NCBI GenBank assembly: GCA_000509225.1
Contig: BAOK01000001.1
Span: forward strand, 1,612,001-1,676,000
Source: Parvibaculaceae bacterium Mf 1.05b.01
Lineage (GTDB): Bacteria; Pseudomonadota; Alphaproteobacteria; Parvibaculales; Parvibaculaceae
Length of the DNA stretch: 64,000 nt
Direction of reading: 5' to 3'
Positions 8,654 through 17,166 of this stretch are shown piece by piece. Position numbers and translations under genes: made by a program. Under the pieces are notes generated by a model. That model worked only from the letters and a program-made list of their open reading frames with translations, made no database searches and was not told where the DNA came from. The first letter of the stretch is position 1, and every line of letters begins with the position of its first letter.

Positions 8654-9102
8654 TGGAAGCACACCTCGTCGAAGGCCCGTTCTCTGAGCATTTTATCGAC
8701 CGGTATGTGCAGGCGTCCGAGCGCATCTTCGGTGAGGATGCCGATGAAGCCTGGCTCAACTCTCTTAAGTGGCGGCTCACAAACATGCCCGACGTCACAG
8801 TCTTTACAGTCGAAAAGGGTGATCGCCTGATCGGCTATAAAGCAGGCCACGCGTTGGCATATGACCGCTATTACAGCTGGCTCGGGGGAGCTGACCCGGA
8901 CTATCGACGGCAGGGACTCGGCAGCCTTCTCATGGAGGCCCAGCATAGCTGGCTTCGTGGGTCACGCTTCAAGCAGGTTGAGACCTATGTTGAACCGAAA
9001 AACGCGCCCATGGTTCAACTCAACATGAAGCACGGATTCATTGTTGGCGGCCAGTTCATGAAGGGCGACAAACCCTTTCTCATCATGCAAAAGACGCTCT
9101 AG
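8653..9102 (+). CDS. GNAT-family N-acetyltransferase
   Basis: A 149-residue acetyl-CoA-dependent acyltransferase. The acetyl-CoA loop appears as DPDYRRQGLGSLLMEAQ (about residues 79-95) and the C-terminal half shows NAPMVQLNMKHGFIVGGQF, the typical strand-6 and helix-4 arrangement. The start overlaps the stop of the transporter fusion by one base (TGATG), so translation is probably coupled. That makes a link to the transported compound plausible, but the substrate is unknown. Confidence 0.83.
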   Translation: MEAHLVEGPFSEHFIDRYVQASERIFGEDADEAWLNSLKWRLTNMPDVTVFTVEKGDRLIGYKAGHALAYDRYYSWLGGADPDYRRQGLGSLLMEAQHSWLRGSRFKQVETYVEPKNAPMVQLNMKHGFIVGGQFMKGDKPFLIMQKTL

Positions 9103-9137
9103 ACATTGCCAAGTGCCTACCTAGTATACGACCCATT

Positions 9138-10019
9138 ATGTCTGTCTCCCGTTCTCCCACGCCCTTCGACGAACTCAATCAGGTGCTGCGCTATTGGCTC
9201 GACGGCGTTAAAGCATCGCTCGGGAACAATCTTGTGGGTGCCTATCTTCAGGGGTCCTTTGCGCTTGGAGACTTCACCGCAAAAAGCGATGCTGATTTCA
9301 TCGTGGTGACGGAGCGAGATCTCTCGTCACAGGAATTTTCAGACCTTTCAAGGTTGCACAAAGAGATCCACACGCTGCCGTTTCTCACCTGGCGCAACGC
9401 GTTGGAGGGGTCTTATGTGCCACAAGCTATAGTCAAGCGTCTCACGTTCACGCCCCGAGACCCACCTGGAGAGCCGCGTGACGCCGACTGGCGCGACCCA
9501 GGCCTGGCCGGACAGTCTGCCCGGGCCTATCCCTTTTGGTATCTGGATCATGGGTCCGATGTGCTTGTGCGGTCCGAGCATGACAATAACCAAGTCGTGC
9601 GTTGGATCCTCCGGGATCATGGCGTGGTTCTTTATGGGCCCGAGCCGAAGTCGCTCATTGACCCGGTCAGCGCCGAAGCGTTGCGGGACGAAGTTCGCGA
9701 AACGCTGTCTCTCTGTCTGGAGGCTGATCTTCAGCCTATGAGTATGCGGGCCTGGCAAGGCTTCTGGGTGGTCCTCTTCTGCCGCATTCTCCACACGCTT
9801 CAGACCGGCATTGTCACTTCCAAGCGATCTGCAGCGGCATGGGCGCGCGAGACACTCGATCCTGAATGGGCGGACCTGATCACCCGCGCAGAAGCCGTCC
9901 ACGAGATGGAAGACGAAGAAGCCATGGAGGATGCTGACCCAGAAGAAGTGAAGGCGACACGCCTGTTCGCCGACTATGTCGAGACTTGGGTGAAAAGCTG
10001 GGCGGAGCGGGCGCAGTAG
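9138..10019 (+). CDS. Nucleotidyltransferase, aminoglycoside-adenylyltransferase-like (DUF4111)
   Basis: A 293-residue protein with the polymerase-beta-type nucleotidyltransferase signature near residues 37-58: LQGSFALGDF followed by SDADFIVV, giving the GS and DxD metal site. The rest resembles the helical C-terminal domain of AadA-like enzymes, including RWILRDHGVVLYGPEPKSLI. Such enzymes adenylylate small molecules, including streptomycin in the resistance members. The acidic tail and genomic setting give no sign of a mobile resistance gene, so a housekeeping or unknown substrate is equally likely. It starts at the ATG at 9138, 35 bases after the GNAT gene. Confidence 0.78.
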   Translation: MSVSRSPTPFDELNQVLRYWLDGVKASLGNNLVGAYLQGSFALGDFTAKSDADFIVVTERDLSSQEFSDLSRLHKEIHTLPFLTWRNALEGSYVPQAIVKRLTFTPRDPPGEPRDADWRDPGLAGQSARAYPFWYLDHGSDVLVRSEHDNNQVVRWILRDHGVVLYGPEPKSLIDPVSAEALRDEVRETLSLCLEADLQPMSMRAWQGFWVVLFCRILHTLQTGIVTSKRSAAAWARETLDPEWADLITRAEAVHEMEDEEAMEDADPEEVKATRLFADYVETWVKSWAERAQ

Positions 10020-10085
10020 CTTTCATTCAGGATGATTTTGGCACCGCTGGTCCGGCATCTATCTCCGTCCCTCTGGCTCAGACCT

Positions 10086-10958
10086 TCAAGGTGTATTGCC
10101 CACAGTCAATGGCAGGTTCTCATCTCTCACCCATTCCCCCATAGACCCATCATAGACAGCCACATTCGTCTTGCCGGACATGAGGCAGGCGAAGGCGTCA
10201 ATGGTGGCTGAGATGCCGCCACCGCAATAGGCAATCACAGGCCGGTCATCCAACAGGCCTGCATCGGTAAGCGATTGTTTGATTTCCTGCGGTGAGCGGA
10301 ACTTCTCGTTTTCTAGAAGCGTGTCGTAGAAAACATTGATGCTGTTGGGGATATGCCCCCGGCGGCCGTAGTGATGATCACCGGTCCCTGCATAGACTGC
10401 TGGCGAGAGCGCGTTCACCGTGCAGACACCGGGATTGTCGATGGCAGACACCACATCGTCTTTGTCGACAAAGTGCTGAGCGAGAGCGGCTGACTTCCAC
10501 TCTGACGCGTTGTAGCTGGCAGGTTCCGTCGACAGGTCAAGACCTGCGGCCTTCCATGCTTGCAGTCCACCATCAAGAATGGCCACGTTCTTGTGCCCGC
10601 AATAGTTCAACAACCACCAAGCGCGGGTTGACCACATGGTCATGCTGGTTGAGTAAAAGACAACATCGCTGTCTTCATCTATTCCGGCATCTGCAAATGC
10701 CTGGATAAGCAGATCATCTGGAAGCCGCGTGAACCCAACAGGACTGGTCTTATCGGTCAGTTGGTCATATTGATTGAGGAACACCGCACCAGGGATGTGT
10801 TCCTTGTCATAGACTGCCTGACCGGATGTGGGGATCATCCCGCCTTTGGGGTTGGGCTTCAGATAAAAAGACACATCAAACAGGCGCAGGTTCGTATTGC
10901 CGAGCTTGTCCGCCAATGCCTGCGGTGAGATCAGATATTCCGGATTCGCAAAACCCAT
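10086..10958 (-). CDS. 3-mercaptopyruvate/thiosulfate sulfurtransferase (tandem rhodanese)
   Basis: A 290-residue protein with two rhodanese domains. The first is structural (YLISPQALADKLG, HIPGAVFLNQYDQ). The second carries the active-site cysteine, Cys245, in VIAYCGGGISAT. The loop CGGGIS lies between the classical mercaptopyruvate type (CGSGVT) and others, so substrate preference is open. Sulfur is transferred as a persulfide to thiol acceptors or cyanide. The start at 10958 follows GGGAGAAACAAG. It is a single gene. Confidence 0.88.
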   Translation of the reverse strand: MGFANPEYLISPQALADKLGNTNLRLFDVSFYLKPNPKGGMIPTSGQAVYDKEHIPGAVFLNQYDQLTDKTSPVGFTRLPDDLLIQAFADAGIDEDSDVVFYSTSMTMWSTRAWWLLNYCGHKNVAILDGGLQAWKAAGLDLSTEPASYNASEWKSAALAQHFVDKDDVVSAIDNPGVCTVNALSPAVYAGTGDHHYGRRGHIPNSINVFYDTLLENEKFRSPQEIKQSLTDAGLLDDRPVIAYCGGGISATIDAFACLMSGKTNVAVYDGSMGEWVRDENLPLTVGNTP

Positions 10959-11090
10959 CTTGTTTCTCCCAGTTTTCCCCGCCGCTGTCGCGATCTGTTC
11001 CCTTCATTGAAGCATGTTTAACTGTTCAGGTATGTAAAATGTGAGTGGCGCAAATGATCGGCCACCGAAAAGAACACCAACCGACGGGAT

Positions 11091-11573
11091 CTATATATCT
11101 TTCTCCAGGTGCCAGGCGCGATCTGGCATCGGACCTTTGTGCGTTCCGATCTCATAATCAAAAGTACGCGTCACCGACCAGCCATGCTTCTCGTAGAAAC
11201 GCCGCGCCCGGTCATTGCCTTCAGCGCAATGCAACCAGATGTGCTCATACCCTTCTGACTTCAGGATGGCTTCAACGGTCGCAAGGAGCCTTGGCGCAAC
11301 CTGCTTGCCAAAATGGCTTGGCAATACGAAAAGCTGCCCGATCCCATCGCCTTCCCATCCAGAGAAACCAACTACATCCTCCCCCTCTTCCGCCACAATC
11401 ATACGACCAATATTGGAGCCGACGCGGGCCTCAAAATAGGGAAGGTCTCGATACCTTGCGGCTTCTGGTTGCAGGTGCGCATGACCTGCGTGCCAGCTGT
11501 CGTTCCACACATGGGCAAGAGCGGGAACATCAGCTGTTTCGGCCTTTCGGATATTCACATCGTGCACGGACAT
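11091..11573 (-). CDS. GNAT-family N-acetyltransferase
   Basis: A 160-residue acetyltransferase. It shows the RKAETADVPALAHVWNDSW N-terminal strand-helix, a central acetyl-CoA binding segment QLFVLPSHFGKQVAPRLL (residues 83-100, with a degenerate Q/RxxGxA loop), and EGNDRARRFYEKHGW toward the C-terminus. The start ATG at 11573 has AGGAAAACCTC just before it. Substrate unknown. It lies downstream of an acyl-CoA dehydrogenase gene but is separated from it by a strong terminator, so it has its own promoter. Confidence 0.85.
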   Translation of the reverse strand: MSVHDVNIRKAETADVPALAHVWNDSWHAGHAHLQPEAARYRDLPYFEARVGSNIGRMIVAEEGEDVVGFSGWEGDGIGQLFVLPSHFGKQVAPRLLATVEAILKSEGYEHIWLHCAEGNDRARRFYEKHGWSVTRTFDYEIGTHKGPMPDRAWHLEKDI

Positions 11574-11588
11574 GAGGTTTTCCTAACG

Positions 11589-11617
11589 AAAAAGGGAGCG
11601 GATCGAAATCCACTCCC
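11589..11617 (-). terminator. Intrinsic terminator of the acyl-CoA dehydrogenase gene
   Basis: Read leftward, GGGAGTGGAT and ATCCGCTCCC form a ten-pair stem (one G-T pair) closed by a TTCG tetraloop, followed by five T. This is a textbook terminator for the gene ending at 11676. Confidence 0.9.
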
Positions 11618-11630
11618 TCATTCTATAGAC

Positions 11631-11675
11631 GCGTTTCCGGACGCAAAACCGCAAACCCACTTTTGCTGGAAACGC
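11631..11675. repeat. Dispersed palindromic element, copy 2
   Basis: A 45-base element with arms GCGTTTCC and GGAAACGC. It shares most internal bases with the copy at 3492-3535, including CGGAC.GAAAACCGC and ACTTTT.CTGGAAACGCT with few differences. It abuts the acyl-CoA dehydrogenase stop codon and precedes the terminator. Confidence 0.65.
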
Positions 11676-12884
11676 TTACAAACCCAACACCGCTTTCGCC
11701 ATGATGTTGCGCTGTACTTCATTCGAGCCCGCAAAGATCGAGGTCTTGCGAACCGAGAAGTAGTAAGGCGCGATAACCTTGGCATAGGACGGGCCCACAT
11801 CCGGTTCGTTCGACTGGATCAGCGTGTCCTCAACATAAGGCTGTGCATAGGAACCAACGGCTTCGAGAGCCAGTTCTGTGCATGCCTGCTGAAGCTCTGT
11901 GCCACGACACTTCAAGAGCGAGCTTTCTGGACCAACATTGCCGCCGGTTGAAAGTGCGGAGAAGATCCGCAACTCGGTGAACTCCATGGCGCGAACCTGG
12001 TTCTCAATGTCAGAGACCTTGGCCTTGAACTCCGGCTGATCGATCAGCTTGCCACCGTCAATGTCGGTGTCAGCGGCTATCTTGCGGATATTCTGTAGCG
12101 AGTGATAAAGGCCCGGCGAATAGGCATTGCCGCGCTCAAACTCGAGCAGATATTTCGCATAGGTCCAGCCCTTGTTTTCTTCACCGATGCGATTCTCAAT
12201 CGGAATTTTCACATCATCGAAGAAGACCTGGTTCACTTCCTGGTGCGGTGCCGGTGATCCATCAAGACAGACGATGGGTTCGACTTTCACGCCCGGGCTG
12301 TCCATTGGGACCAGCACGAAGGAAATACCCTCCTGACGCTTGCCTTCATTGGATGTCCGTACAAGGCAGAAGATCCAATCGGCGTGCTGAGCAACGGACG
12401 TCCAGATCTTGGAGCCGTTCAGCACATAATGATCGCCTTTGTTTTCAGCTTTCATCTGCAAGGACGCGAGGTCTGACCCAGAGCCTGGCTCGGAGTACCC
12501 CTGACACCACCAAACATTGGTTTCCTGGATATCGGGCAGGAACTTCTTTTTCTGCTCCTCGGTGCCAAACTTCATGATGACGGGCGCCACCATGGTGATG
12601 CCGAAAGGGACTGTGTGCGGCACGTGAGCCCCACTCATTTCAACGTCGAAGATGTATTTCTGCGTGGCGGTGAAGCCTGGGCCGCCATGCTCGACTGGCC
12701 AGTTGGGTGTCGCCCAACCTTTTTTCGCCAGAGACTTCTGCCATTTAACGTGCAGATGCTTGTCGATATAGCCATTCTTCGACCGCGACACCTGATCACG
12801 AATATCGTCCGTGTAGTGTTCTGCGATGAAGTCTTTCACTTCCTTGCGGAAGGCTTCGTCTTCTGGACTAAAAGAGAGGTCCAT
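11676..12884 (-). CDS. Acyl-CoA dehydrogenase (large-type, FadE/ChsE-like)
   Basis: A 402-residue flavoprotein that oxidises an acyl-CoA to the 2-enoyl-CoA and passes electrons to ETF. The helical N-domain is followed by WCQGYSEPGSGSDLASLQ (FAD and substrate loop, near residue 132), NGSKIWTSVAQHADW, and the C-terminal helices ending KTSIFAGSNEVQRNIMAKAV. In the last motif the residue that is Glu in MCAD-type enzymes is Ala, so the catalytic base must lie elsewhere, as in isovaleryl/long-chain and steroid-side-chain types. The start follows AGGAGA. The next gene upstream on the same strand is a small monooxygenase-fold protein 26 bases away, so they likely share a transcript. Confidence 0.92.
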   Translation of the reverse strand: MDLSFSPEDEAFRKEVKDFIAEHYTDDIRDQVSRSKNGYIDKHLHVKWQKSLAKKGWATPNWPVEHGGPGFTATQKYIFDVEMSGAHVPHTVPFGITMVAPVIMKFGTEEQKKKFLPDIQETNVWWCQGYSEPGSGSDLASLQMKAENKGDHYVLNGSKIWTSVAQHADWIFCLVRTSNEGKRQEGISFVLVPMDSPGVKVEPIVCLDGSPAPHQEVNQVFFDDVKIPIENRIGEENKGWTYAKYLLEFERGNAYSPGLYHSLQNIRKIAADTDIDGGKLIDQPEFKAKVSDIENQVRAMEFTELRIFSALSTGGNVGPESSLLKCRGTELQQACTELALEAVGSYAQPYVEDTLIQSNEPDVGPSYAKVIAPYYFSVRKTSIFAGSNEVQRNIMAKAVLGL

Positions 12885-12910
12885 AAAAGTCTCCTACTGA
12901 GCTCGGCTTA

Positions 12911-13207
12911 TTAGTCGAGAATGTCGAGATACTGAATGTCAGGCGCGCCAGCAAGAACTGCACCAAGTGCTGGGCCAGCTGCCTTGAAATATTCTGTCTG
13001 GCCGTGCGCTTCGAGCGCTTCCTGGGATGCGTATTTCTCCATGATCACATAGGTCTGTGCATCTGCTTTGGACCGCGTGAGATCATACTGAAGATTGCCA
13101 TCTTCATTGGACTGAACTTTGTCCCGCAGATCTTTGAAGGTTGCTTCGAAATCGGCTTCCTTGCCTGCCTGTACTTTCAATGTCGCTACAACGCCAATCA
13201 CGCCCAT
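12911..13207 (-). CDS. Antibiotic biosynthesis monooxygenase (ABM) domain protein, YgiN-like
   Basis: A single ferredoxin-like ABM domain of 98 residues. It shows the opening strand GVIGVVATLKVQAGKEADF, the central QYDLTRSK, the strand TYVIMEKYAS, and the helix ALEAHGQTEYF, whose His is typical of the family. Members dimerise and act as cofactor-free monooxygenases on quinols or similar, or as small regulators. It lies just upstream of an acyl-CoA dehydrogenase gene, so it may act on or be induced by the same substrate. That is inference. Confidence 0.85.
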   Translation of the reverse strand: MGVIGVVATLKVQAGKEADFEATFKDLRDKVQSNEDGNLQYDLTRSKADAQTYVIMEKYASQEALEAHGQTEYFKAAGPALGAVLAGAPDIQYLDILD

Positions 13208-13301
13208 GGAATTTCTCCCTGAATATTGTGGATTTTGAATTTGACCGGACTTTAATGGCTGAGGGGCTATTCAGCAATGAAAAGCCGCTACAAAAACAGG
13301 C

Positions 13302-13334
13302 AAAAAGGCGGTGCATAAATGTTCAGCACCGCCT
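13302..13334 (-). terminator. Intrinsic terminator of the enoyl-CoA hydratase gene
   Basis: Read leftward, AGGCGGTGC pairs perfectly with GCACCGCCT around an 11-base loop and is followed by five T. It begins 31 bases past the stop at 13365. Confidence 0.88.
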
Positions 13335-13364
13335 CTCAATCGACCGGTTTCCCTACGTATTTTC

Positions 13365-14165
13365 TTATTGGCCCTTATAGGACGGCGCCCGCTTTTCAAA
13401 GAAGGCGTCGAGTGCTTCTCTATGGTCGTCTGTGTGATGCGCCAGAGCCTGCATATTCGCCGACATCTCCATGACGCTGTCATAGGAGTTCATCATGCCT
13501 TCGCGCATCAAGCGCTTGGTCATACGCAGCACGTTTGGCGATTGGCCGCAGATGCGTTCTGCCAGCTCGTTTGCCCGCGCCATTAGCTCATCGTGGGGGA
13601 CCACCTCAGACACGAGGCCCCAGTTTTCTGCTTTCTCCGCGCTGATCACATCGCCGGTGAAGAAGAGTTCCGATGCACGGGCCATACCGATGATCTTCGG
13701 CAGCAACCAAGCCCCGCCGTCTCCTGGTACGAGACCAATTTTCAGGAAGGTCACACCAAACTTGGCCTTGTCAGAGGCGATGCGCGTGTCACACATGCAG
13801 GCCACGTCATTGCCAAGGCCAATTGCCGGGCCATTGACGGCAGCAATCACCGGAACCTGCATGTTCCAGATTGATTTGACGATGCGGTGAATGCCATTGC
13901 GGTAGCGATCTGCAATCTGCACACCAGGACCGCCAAAACCCCCGCCCTTCTCGCGCATGGCCTTTACATTGCCACCTGCAGAGAAAGCAGATCCTGCCCC
14001 TGTCAGGATCACACAGCGGACATCCATGTCTTCATTGATGCGGCGCGCCGCTTCCGTGAAGTTATCGGCGTCTTCTGCCTCACCTAAAGGATTACGACTT
14101 TCCGGCCGATTGATGGTGAGAGTAACAACGTGTCCGTCTTTTTCAAAAATAAGTGGATCTGACAT
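13365..14165 (-). CDS. Enoyl-CoA hydratase/isomerase family protein
   Basis: A 266-residue crotonase-fold enzyme. The oxyanion-hole segments are SAFSAGGNVKAM (near residue 60) and NGPAIGLGNDVACMCD (near residue 115), and the active-site segment is IGLVPGDGGAWLLPKIIG. The glutamate that acts as base in many hydratases at this last position is Asp here (GDGGAW), so hydratase, isomerase or thioesterase-like chemistry is possible. The C-terminal helix ends in DAFFEKRAPSY, normal for the family. The start at 14165 (MSDPLIFEKDG) fits family length; in-frame ATGs lie 27 and 36 bases upstream, at 14192 and 14201. It belongs to the acyl-CoA catabolic group here. Confidence 0.87.
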   Translation of the reverse strand: MSDPLIFEKDGHVVTLTINRPESRNPLGEAEDADNFTEAARRINEDMDVRCVILTGAGSAFSAGGNVKAMREKGGGFGGPGVQIADRYRNGIHRIVKSIWNMQVPVIAAVNGPAIGLGNDVACMCDTRIASDKAKFGVTFLKIGLVPGDGGAWLLPKIIGMARASELFFTGDVISAEKAENWGLVSEVVPHDELMARANELAERICGQSPNVLRMTKRLMREGMMNSYDSVMEMSANMQALAHHTDDHREALDAFFEKRAPSYKGQ

Positions 14166-14413
14166 GGATTTATTTGTGTCCCCGCGTTCCATCCGCGCCA
14201 TGCGGAAATTGTTGTTTTATTTTATAGACTTAAGTGGCAACTGTCCTTAGATCAGCACGAAACAGGCCCCGTTTTCCACCGGTTTTCTTGTCGCCCAAAA
14301 GTTTTTTAACCAAACTGCCGAAGTGCTTTTTAACACTTTTGGCCGAGGCTCCGCGCACTTGAAGTGAGGACTGCATCATTTGCAGTCATGTCGTGCCGGG
14401 GGGCTCTGAGACA

Positions 14414-15868
14414 ATGGACAAATTGCTGAACTGGTGGGCTGGCCTTTGGCCGGTCGACGAGCGGCATGTTCCGGTCGTCCAGCAACTCATGCGGCAACTA
14501 GCGACGACGCATGCTCATAGTTATAAACAGAACCTTCCGACGGTCTTTGCGATTGCCCCCACCTTCCTGTTTTGGGTTGAGTGGTCGGTAGTCCTCGGGT
14601 GGGTGACAGCGACCACCGCAGCGCAGCTACTTAATTCAGCAAATGCGAGGGCCTTTTTAAAAACCTCAGAGCATAAAAACACTTCAAAACACCAGGAGAA
14701 GGTCTGGGCACTCCGGCTCGTCAGCACATCGGCCCTGTACAGTGGCATTTGGGCTTCCAGCATTGTGATTTTCTGGGTAGACGGTGCACTTGCGAACAAT
14801 TTCTTTCTTCTCGCTTTAATCGCGATCTCTCTCGCACCTGTCACCCTGCTAAACGCTGCCTACCTGCCGAACTTCTTCGGCGCAGCAATAGCAAATTCGA
14901 TCTTCATGCTGACCACTCTGCTGAGTCATCCCGACCCTATCTACTGGGCAATGGCTGTGGCCTATTCCATGTTTTTCTTAGCAATGACCGGGCATGCCAT
15001 TCGGATCAACCGCGCTGCCCGCGCCATGATTGAAATGTCAATTGAGAAGACAGAGCTGATTGAAGCCTTATCCCAGGCAAAAAAGAAGTCCGATGAAGCA
15101 CGGGCAACTGCAGAGGATGCAAGCCGAGCCAAGTCTCAGTTTCTAGCAAATATGAGCCATGAACTTCGTACACCGCTCAATGCCATTATCGGGTTTTCCG
15201 AAGTGATCAGCCGGGAAGTTTTCGGCCCGCTGCAGAATGAAAAATATCTGCAATATACCGGTGACATTCACTCAAGTGGCCGGCATCTCCTTGCGCTCAT
15301 CAATGATATTCTCGACCTATCCAAAATCGAGGCTGGGCAATATTCGATTTTTGAAGAGCGTGTCGATCTCTCCATAGTTGCTGACGATTGCCACAAGCTT
15401 TTGGATCTGCGCGCCAGTGTCAACGACATTAAAATCGAACGCCGGTTTAGCCGTTCGCTTCCTGAACTACATGCGGACAAACGTGCGGTGCGACAGATAT
15501 GGCTGAACCTCCTCACCAATGCGGTGAAGTTTGCCCCAAGCGGTAGCCGGGTCCACATCGTCGCCGACTATGAACCTGATGGATCATTCTGCATTGGTGT
15601 ACATGACGAAGGACCGGGCATCGCTGAGGATGAGTTGGAAAACGTTCTGGAAACTTTCGGCCAGGGCAAGGAAGGCGTGTCCCGGCCAGGCTCTGGCACT
15701 GGACTTGGTCTGAGCATCGTCAAAGGCCTCGCGGAAGCTCATGGTGGCCTGTTCATCCTTGAGAGCGAGTTGGGCGTTGGTACGCGTGCGAGTGTGACCT
15801 TCCCTCGCGACCGGGTTCTGCCCGCGAGCCCTGGCGCGATCAATCGTCTTTCCAAGGCCTATCCATAA
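14414..15868 (+). CDS. Membrane sensor histidine kinase (PleC/DivJ-like core)
   Basis: A 484-residue kinase. About five hydrophobic helices lie between residues 35 and 200 with no recognisable periplasmic or PAS domain, and a short coiled linker follows. Then come the HisKA domain with LANMSHELRTPLNAIIGFSE (phospho-acceptor His249) and the HATPase domain with N (LTNAVKFAP), G1 (HDEGPGI) and G2 (GTGLGLSIVKGLAE) boxes. The HisKA sequence, with GPLQNEKYLQYTGDIHSSG, is of the alphaproteobacterial PleC/DivJ group that acts on DivK or PleD. The start at 14414 follows GGGGGG; a GTG at 14393 would add seven residues. No response regulator is adjacent, so its partner is elsewhere. Confidence 0.88.
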   Translation: MDKLLNWWAGLWPVDERHVPVVQQLMRQLATTHAHSYKQNLPTVFAIAPTFLFWVEWSVVLGWVTATTAAQLLNSANARAFLKTSEHKNTSKHQEKVWALRLVSTSALYSGIWASSIVIFWVDGALANNFFLLALIAISLAPVTLLNAAYLPNFFGAAIANSIFMLTTLLSHPDPIYWAMAVAYSMFFLAMTGHAIRINRAARAMIEMSIEKTELIEALSQAKKKSDEARATAEDASRAKSQFLANMSHELRTPLNAIIGFSEVISREVFGPLQNEKYLQYTGDIHSSGRHLLALINDILDLSKIEAGQYSIFEERVDLSIVADDCHKLLDLRASVNDIKIERRFSRSLPELHADKRAVRQIWLNLLTNAVKFAPSGSRVHIVADYEPDGSFCIGVHDEGPGIAEDELENVLETFGQGKEGVSRPGSGTGLGLSIVKGLAEAHGGLFILESELGVGTRASVTFPRDRVLPASPGAINRLSKAYP

Positions 15869-15881
15869 AACCCGCATAGAA

Positions 15882-15911
15882 AAAGCCGCGAGACCAGAGT
15901 CCTGCGGCTTT
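15882..15911. terminator. Bidirectional terminator between histidine kinase and acyl-CoA dehydrogenase
   Basis: AAAGCCGC and GCGGCTTT pair across a 14-base loop that can itself pair (GGAC/GTCT). Flanking A and T runs allow termination in both directions, as expected between convergent genes. Confidence 0.82.
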
Positions 15912-15933
15912 CAAAATCTAGTTGTCAGGCGTG

Positions 15934-17064
15934 TTACGCAGCCGACGAATAGCGTGTCAGGTGATGATCGACATTACCGAACTGCGTGTCGATCATGGTC
16001 AGACGCTTGAAATAGTGACCAACATTAAGCTCGTCGGTCATGCCCATGCCGCCATGCAGCTGAACAGCTTGTTGACCAACAAAACGACCTGCTTTGCCGA
16101 TCTGAACCTTTGCACCTGAGGCCGCCTTGAGACGCTCTTCTTCGCTCTCACCCAGTTTCAGGGTCACCATGTAGGTCATGGACACGGATTGCTCATAGGC
16201 CATGAACATGTCCACCATGCGGTGCTGCAGAACCTGGAATTTACCGATTGGAACACCGAACTGCTTGCGGGTCTTACAATATTCGACTGTCGCGTCGTTC
16301 AGCTCTTTCATGCCACCGGCAGCTTCAGCGCTGAGTGCTGCGATTGCCTGGTCTGTGACTTTTTCGATGAGCGGCAGCGCTTTGCCAATTTCGCCGATCA
16401 CAGCGTCTGCTCCGACCTTCACATTTTCCAGTGTAATTTCGGAAGCGCGGCGACCGTCTACCGTTGGGTAGTCGCGAGTTGATACACCAGCGGCTGACTT
16501 ATCAACAATGAAGAGCGAGACACCGTCTGCATCGCGCTGACCACCGCCTGTGCGCGCGGAAATGATGAGCTTGTCTGCCCATGGAGCGCCCAGAACAACA
16601 GCCTTGTAGCCATTGATGACATAGCCGTCGCCATCAGCTTTCGCGGTGGTCACCAGGTCTGCCAGATTGTAGCGACCCTGTGGTTCGGCATAACCGAACG
16701 CCCAGACATTCTCGCCACCGATGATGCCGGGAACATGCGCTTCCTGCTGTGCAGCCGTGCCTGCTTCACGGAGGAAACCGCCGCAAATAACGACTGTTTC
16801 CATGAAAGGCTCAATCACAAGGTTGCGACCGAATTCTTCCATCAGGATCATTGTTTCGATCGGACCGCCACCAAGGCCACCCTGTTCTTCAGAGAATGGG
16901 GCTGCCAGAAGGCCGAGTTCAGCGAACTGGCCCCAGATTTCCTTGCTCCAACCATCTGCGCTTGCTGAAATTTTGCGGCGCGTGTCGAAGTCATATTTGT
17001 CCTGAAGGAAGCTCTGCACTGTGTTGCGCAGCAGTGTTTGTTCTTCAGTAAATGAAAAGTCCAT
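15934..17064 (-). CDS. Acyl-CoA dehydrogenase, small subunit-type
   Basis: A 376-residue acyl-CoA dehydrogenase-fold protein with MDFSFTEEQTLLRNTVQSF at the start, AFGYAEPQGRYNLADL in the FAD loop region, and QAVQLHGGMGMTDELNVGHYF near the end. It finishes in DTQFGNVDHHLTRYS and lacks the usual YEG-T-Q-Q segment. Together with its position 102 bases after a second, larger acyl-CoA dehydrogenase gene, this matches the small (beta) partners of heterotetrameric enzymes such as ChsE1-ChsE2 used on steroid side chains. Catalytic competence alone is doubtful. It is transcribed with the upstream gene and ends at a bidirectional terminator. Confidence 0.88.
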   Translation of the reverse strand: MDFSFTEEQTLLRNTVQSFLQDKYDFDTRRKISASADGWSKEIWGQFAELGLLAAPFSEEQGGLGGGPIETMILMEEFGRNLVIEPFMETVVICGGFLREAGTAAQQEAHVPGIIGGENVWAFGYAEPQGRYNLADLVTTAKADGDGYVINGYKAVVLGAPWADKLIISARTGGGQRDADGVSLFIVDKSAAGVSTRDYPTVDGRRASEITLENVKVGADAVIGEIGKALPLIEKVTDQAIAALSAEAAGGMKELNDATVEYCKTRKQFGVPIGKFQVLQHRMVDMFMAYEQSVSMTYMVTLKLGESEEERLKAASGAKVQIGKAGRFVGQQAVQLHGGMGMTDELNVGHYFKRLTMIDTQFGNVDHHLTRYSSAA

Positions 17065-17166
17065 GATGGTTCTTCCCTGCGGTAGTCGCTTTGCTGTGTT
17101 TTTTTAGGTAACCGCCCGCAGATGGATCCACGGACAGCACCCTTTAATTGACTATTGGCCTATGTG

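Noticed and set aside
7697-8662. 321-codon minus-strand frame
   Set aside because: Antisense to the permease part of the transporter fusion; His/Arg/Asp-rich shadow with no family features.
9138-10019. Acquired aminoglycoside resistance gene
   Set aside because: The domain fits AadA-like enzymes, but composition matches the neighbours and no integron or mobile element is near.
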